A stretch of 15,656 nt of DNA, from contig USDZ01000026.1 in assembly GCA_900553525.1 (NCBI GenBank), positions 1 through 15,656 on the forward strand, given 5' to 3'. A model generated the notes under the pieces. That model made no database searches. It had not been told where the DNA came from and was given only the letters and a program-made list of their open reading frames with translations. Positions 14,079 through 15,656 of the stretch are shown piece after piece. How positions within the stretch are numbered: the first letter of the stretch is position 1; each line of letters starts with the position of its first letter. The translations under genes and the position numbers were made by a program. This DNA comes from an uncultured Oscillospiraceae bacterium. Its GTDB lineage: Bacteria > Bacillota > Clostridia > Oscillospirales > Acutalibacteraceae.

Positions 14079-14384
14079 ATGTTCTGCAGAATTACGGACA
14101 TGCACGACAAAGAGGTCATCAATATATGCGATGGAACCCGTATCGGATGCGTGGATGATGTAGAAGTGGATACCTGCACGGCCCAGTTGGTATCCATCAT
14201 CGTGCATGGCCGTCCCAAATGTATGGGGTTGCTGGGACATGACGAGGATATTGTGATTTCATGGAAAGAAATCGAGGTGATCGGGGATGAAACCATATTG
14301 GTCAACCATCCCATGCCTCCATGCTGTCCCGGACCCAGGCCTAGAAAAGGCGGCATTCTGGGCGGAATCTTTGGAGGGAAGTAG
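14079..14384 (+). CDS. YlmC/YmxH family PRC-barrel sporulation protein
   Basis: A 101-residue protein starting MFCRITDMHDKEVINICDGTR, the N-terminus of the YlmC/YmxH family, small PRC-barrel-like proteins widespread in spore formers and often annotated as sporulation proteins without known biochemical role. The core IGCVDDVEVDTCTAQLVSIIVHG and DIVISWKEIEVIGDETILV matches. The family is usually about 80-90 residues; this one has an extra tail, PPCCPGPRPRKGGILGGIFGGK, rich in Pro, Cys, Gly and Lys. ATG 14079 is chosen over the upstream in-frame start at 14055 because AAAAGGAGG (14063-14071) is 7 nt before it. It stands alone between sigG (divergent) and rpsB. Confidence 0.85.
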   Translation: MFCRITDMHDKEVINICDGTRIGCVDDVEVDTCTAQLVSIIVHGRPKCMGLLGHDEDIVISWKEIEVIGDETILVNHPMPPCCPGPRPRKGGILGGIFGGK

Positions 14385-14418
14385 CATCCCTCGTAGATTT
14401 TAGCCAAATCTAGGATGC
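14384..14418 (+). terminator. Bulged hairpin after the YlmC/YmxH gene
   Basis: TAGATTT (14394-14400) pairs with AAATCTA (14406-14412) around loop TAGCC, and GCATCC (14384-14389) pairs with GGATGC (14413-14418); the 4-nt CTCG on the left arm bulges out. The stem begins at the last base of the stop codon. There is no T-run after it, so it is an imperfect intrinsic terminator at best. Confidence 0.45.
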
Positions 14419-14465
14419 GGATTGCCGGAATGATAAGAGAAAAATGCTGAAATTTATAGGTGGCC

Positions 14466-14494
14466 TTGCCATATTGCCTCATTCATGATATACT
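14466..14494 (+). promoter_or_regulatory. SigA promoter of rpsB-tsf
   Basis: TTGCCA (14466-14471, 5 of 6), 17 bp, TATACT (14489-14494, 5 of 6) with TGA directly before it (extended -10). This is the strongest vegetative promoter in the window, fitting a ribosomal protein operon. Predicted initiation is near 14501. Confidence 0.8.
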
Positions 14495-14500
14495 ATTGCG

Positions 14501-14625
14501 GCAAAACACATGCAGAAGCGATGCTCCGCTGGGTGCCGCCCGGTGCGGTTGGCGGGGATGCCGTCAAAAATCGTGTTTGGCGTGCAGCTTTTGCAGCGGT
14601 TAAAACCAAAGGAGGATTTTGCATT
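14501..14625 (+). promoter_or_regulatory. rpsB 5' leader, possibly structured
   Basis: About 125 nt of untranslated leader lie between the promoter and rpsB. CCGCC (14536-14540) can pair with GGCGG (14551-14555), or CCGC (14536-14539) with GCGG (14545-14548); the two pairings exclude each other. Ribosomal protein operons often carry autoregulatory leaders, but I cannot match this one to a known S2-binding element. The frame is open through it from 14485, yet the S2 N-terminus and the AAAGGAGG at 14608-14615 place the start at 14626. Confidence 0.4.
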
Positions 14626-15378
14626 ATGGCAGTCGTTTCCATGAAACAGTTGCTCGAGGCAGGCGTCCATTTCGGACACCAGACCCGGCGCTGGAATCCC
14701 AAAATGGCCCCTTACATTTTCACTGAACGCAACGGCATTTACATCATCGATCTCCAGAAGACCGTCCGTAAGCTGGAAGAAGCGTACATGTTTGTGCGCG
14801 ATTTATCCGCCAAGGGGGAGACCGTGCTGTTTGTCGGCACGAAAAAACAGGCCCAGGATTCCATTCGGGAAGAAGCGGAGCGGGCGGGCGCTTTTTATGT
14901 CAATGCGCGTTGGCTGGGCGGTATGCTCACCAATTTCCGCACCATCCGCGGCCGGATTACCCGTCTGAGCCAGTTGAAGACCATGTCGGAAGACGGTACG
15001 TTTGACCTTCTGCCGAAAAAGGAAGTTATCAAGCTCAACCACGAAATTGAAAAACTCGAAAAATTCCTCGGCGGAATCAAGGGGATGAATAAGCTCCCCG
15101 GTGCCTTGTTTATCGTGGATCCCCGCAAGGAGAAGATTGCCGTGGCGGAAGCTAAGAAGCTTGGGATTCCGATCGTCGCGATTGTAGACACCAACTGTGA
15201 CCCGGATGACGTGGATTATATTATCCCCGGCAACGACGATGCGATCCGTGCCGTCAAGTTGATCGCGGGCACGATGGCGAACGCCATTCTCGAAGGCCGT
15301 CAGGGCGAGGACGGTGCGGCGGAAGAGGAAACTCAGGCGGAAGAAGCCGCTGGAGAACCGGCCGCTGAGGCGGAATAA
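14626..15378 (+). CDS. rpsB: 30S ribosomal protein S2
   Basis: S2 sits on the head-body junction of the 30S subunit and is needed to bring in S1 where present. The 250-residue protein has the family signatures MKQLLEAGVHFGHQTRRWNPKM, IYIIDLQKTVRKL, VLFVGTKKQAQ, RWLGGMLTNFRTI, PGALFIVDPRKE and IPIVAIVDTNCDPDDVDY. The last 25 residues form an acidic Glu/Ala-rich tail, common in Firmicutes S2. The start ATG 14626 follows AAAGGAGG by 10 nt. tsf follows after 55 nt, the conserved bacterial order. Confidence 0.98.
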   Translation: MAVVSMKQLLEAGVHFGHQTRRWNPKMAPYIFTERNGIYIIDLQKTVRKLEEAYMFVRDLSAKGETVLFVGTKKQAQDSIREEAERAGAFYVNARWLGGMLTNFRTIRGRITRLSQLKTMSEDGTFDLLPKKEVIKLNHEIEKLEKFLGGIKGMNKLPGALFIVDPRKEKIAVAEAKKLGIPIVAIVDTNCDPDDVDYIIPGNDDAIRAVKLIAGTMANAILEGRQGEDGAAEEETQAEEAAGEPAAEAE

Positions 15379-15388
15379 TTTTTCCGCC
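15369..15388 (+). other. Small hairpin over the rpsB stop codon
   Basis: GGCGGAA (15369-15375) and TTCCGCC (15382-15388) form a perfect 7-bp stem whose 6-nt loop begins with the TAA stop. No T-run follows, so it may tune rpsB/tsf ratio or mRNA processing rather than end transcription. Confidence 0.35.
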
Positions 15389-15433
15389 GTTCCCTCGGTT
15401 ACTTCCAGAATATGCGAAAGGAATGGTCATAAC

Positions 15434-15656
15434 ATGGCATTTACTGCAAAAGATGTCCAGACGCTGCGTGAGAGAACCGGCGTCGGTATGATGGACTGTA
15501 AAAAAGCGCTCGCCCAAACAGACGGCGATATGGAGAAAGCGATCGACATCCTTCGTGAAAAGGGGCTCGCCGCCGCTGCTAAAAAGGCGTCCCGCATTGC
15601 GGCTGAGGGCCTTGTTTACGCCACGGTGGACGAGGAGAAAAAGGTCGGCGTTGTGG
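15434..15656 (+). CDS. tsf: Elongation factor Ts (5' part; gene runs off the window)
   Basis: EF-Ts exchanges GDP for GTP on EF-Tu. The first 74 residues are present and include the N-terminal UBA-like domain with its signatures LRERTGVGMMDCKKAL and AIDILREKGLAAAAKK, followed by the start of the core (AAEGLVYATVDEEKKVGVV). ATG 15434 is preceded by AAAGGA at about 11 nt. Lies directly after rpsB, as in most bacteria. Confidence 0.97.
   Translation, partial: MAFTAKDVQTLRERTGVGMMDCKKALAQTDGDMEKAIDILREKGLAAAAKKASRIAAEGLVYATVDEEKKVGVV

Noticed and set aside
14485..14625. N-terminal extension of rpsB
   Set aside because: It begins within the -10 region of the promoter and is not S2-like; AAAGGAGG and the S2 N-terminus fix the start at 14626.

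Overview
The window comes from the chromosome of an endospore-forming Firmicute, most likely a Clostridia-class (Oscillospirales-like) anaerobe with moderately GC-rich DNA. The evidence is a Gram-positive PolC, the HisZ plus short-form HisG pair, the sporulation set spoIIGA/sigE/sigG, a YlmC/YmxH-family protein and strong Shine-Dalgarno sites before almost every gene. I see no mobile element, tRNA, rRNA or CRISPR array.

Layout. 2-1857 (+): the C-terminal third of polC, then a small EamA-like membrane protein whose stop codon lies inside the -35 box of the next promoter. 1854-9101 (+): a histidine operon, hisZ-hisG-hisD-hisC-hisB-hisA::hisI-hisE, followed closely by a metallo-beta-lactamase-fold hydrolase. 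A strong bidirectional hairpin terminator at 9152-9185 separates it from the convergent lemA and TPM-domain (YgcG-type) pair (minus strand, 9220-10695). 10852-12642 (+): a spoIIG-type operon (spoIIGA, sigE) with a TATAAT box and two Spo0A-box-like sequences upstream. 12576-13912 (minus): a small Thr/Pro-rich putative lipoprotein gene and sigG, with a terminator between them and a SigF-type promoter upstream of sigG. 14079-14384 (+): a YlmC/YmxH-family gene. 14466-15656 (+): rpsB with its own promoter and leader, then the start of tsf.

The most unusual part is the histidine operon. HisA (step 4) and HisI (step 3) are one continuous polypeptide with both sets of catalytic residues intact. The two genes for the next enzyme, hisH and hisF (imidazole glycerol phosphate synthase), are missing from the places where they usually lie in clostridial operons: there are only 37 nt between hisB and hisA, and no linker or gene between the HisA and HisI domains. 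HisE stays separate and overlaps hisI by 8 nt. The operon must therefore be completed from elsewhere in the genome, including a histidinol-phosphate phosphatase, or by a non-standard route.

The second unusual part is the sporulation sigma locus. In Bacillus and many Clostridia sigG follows spoIIGA-sigE in the same direction. Here sigG is inverted and convergent with sigE, a putative lipoprotein gene sits between them, and sigG has its own promoter matching the forespore SigF consensus. All function assignments are from sequence recognition by eye, with no database search.
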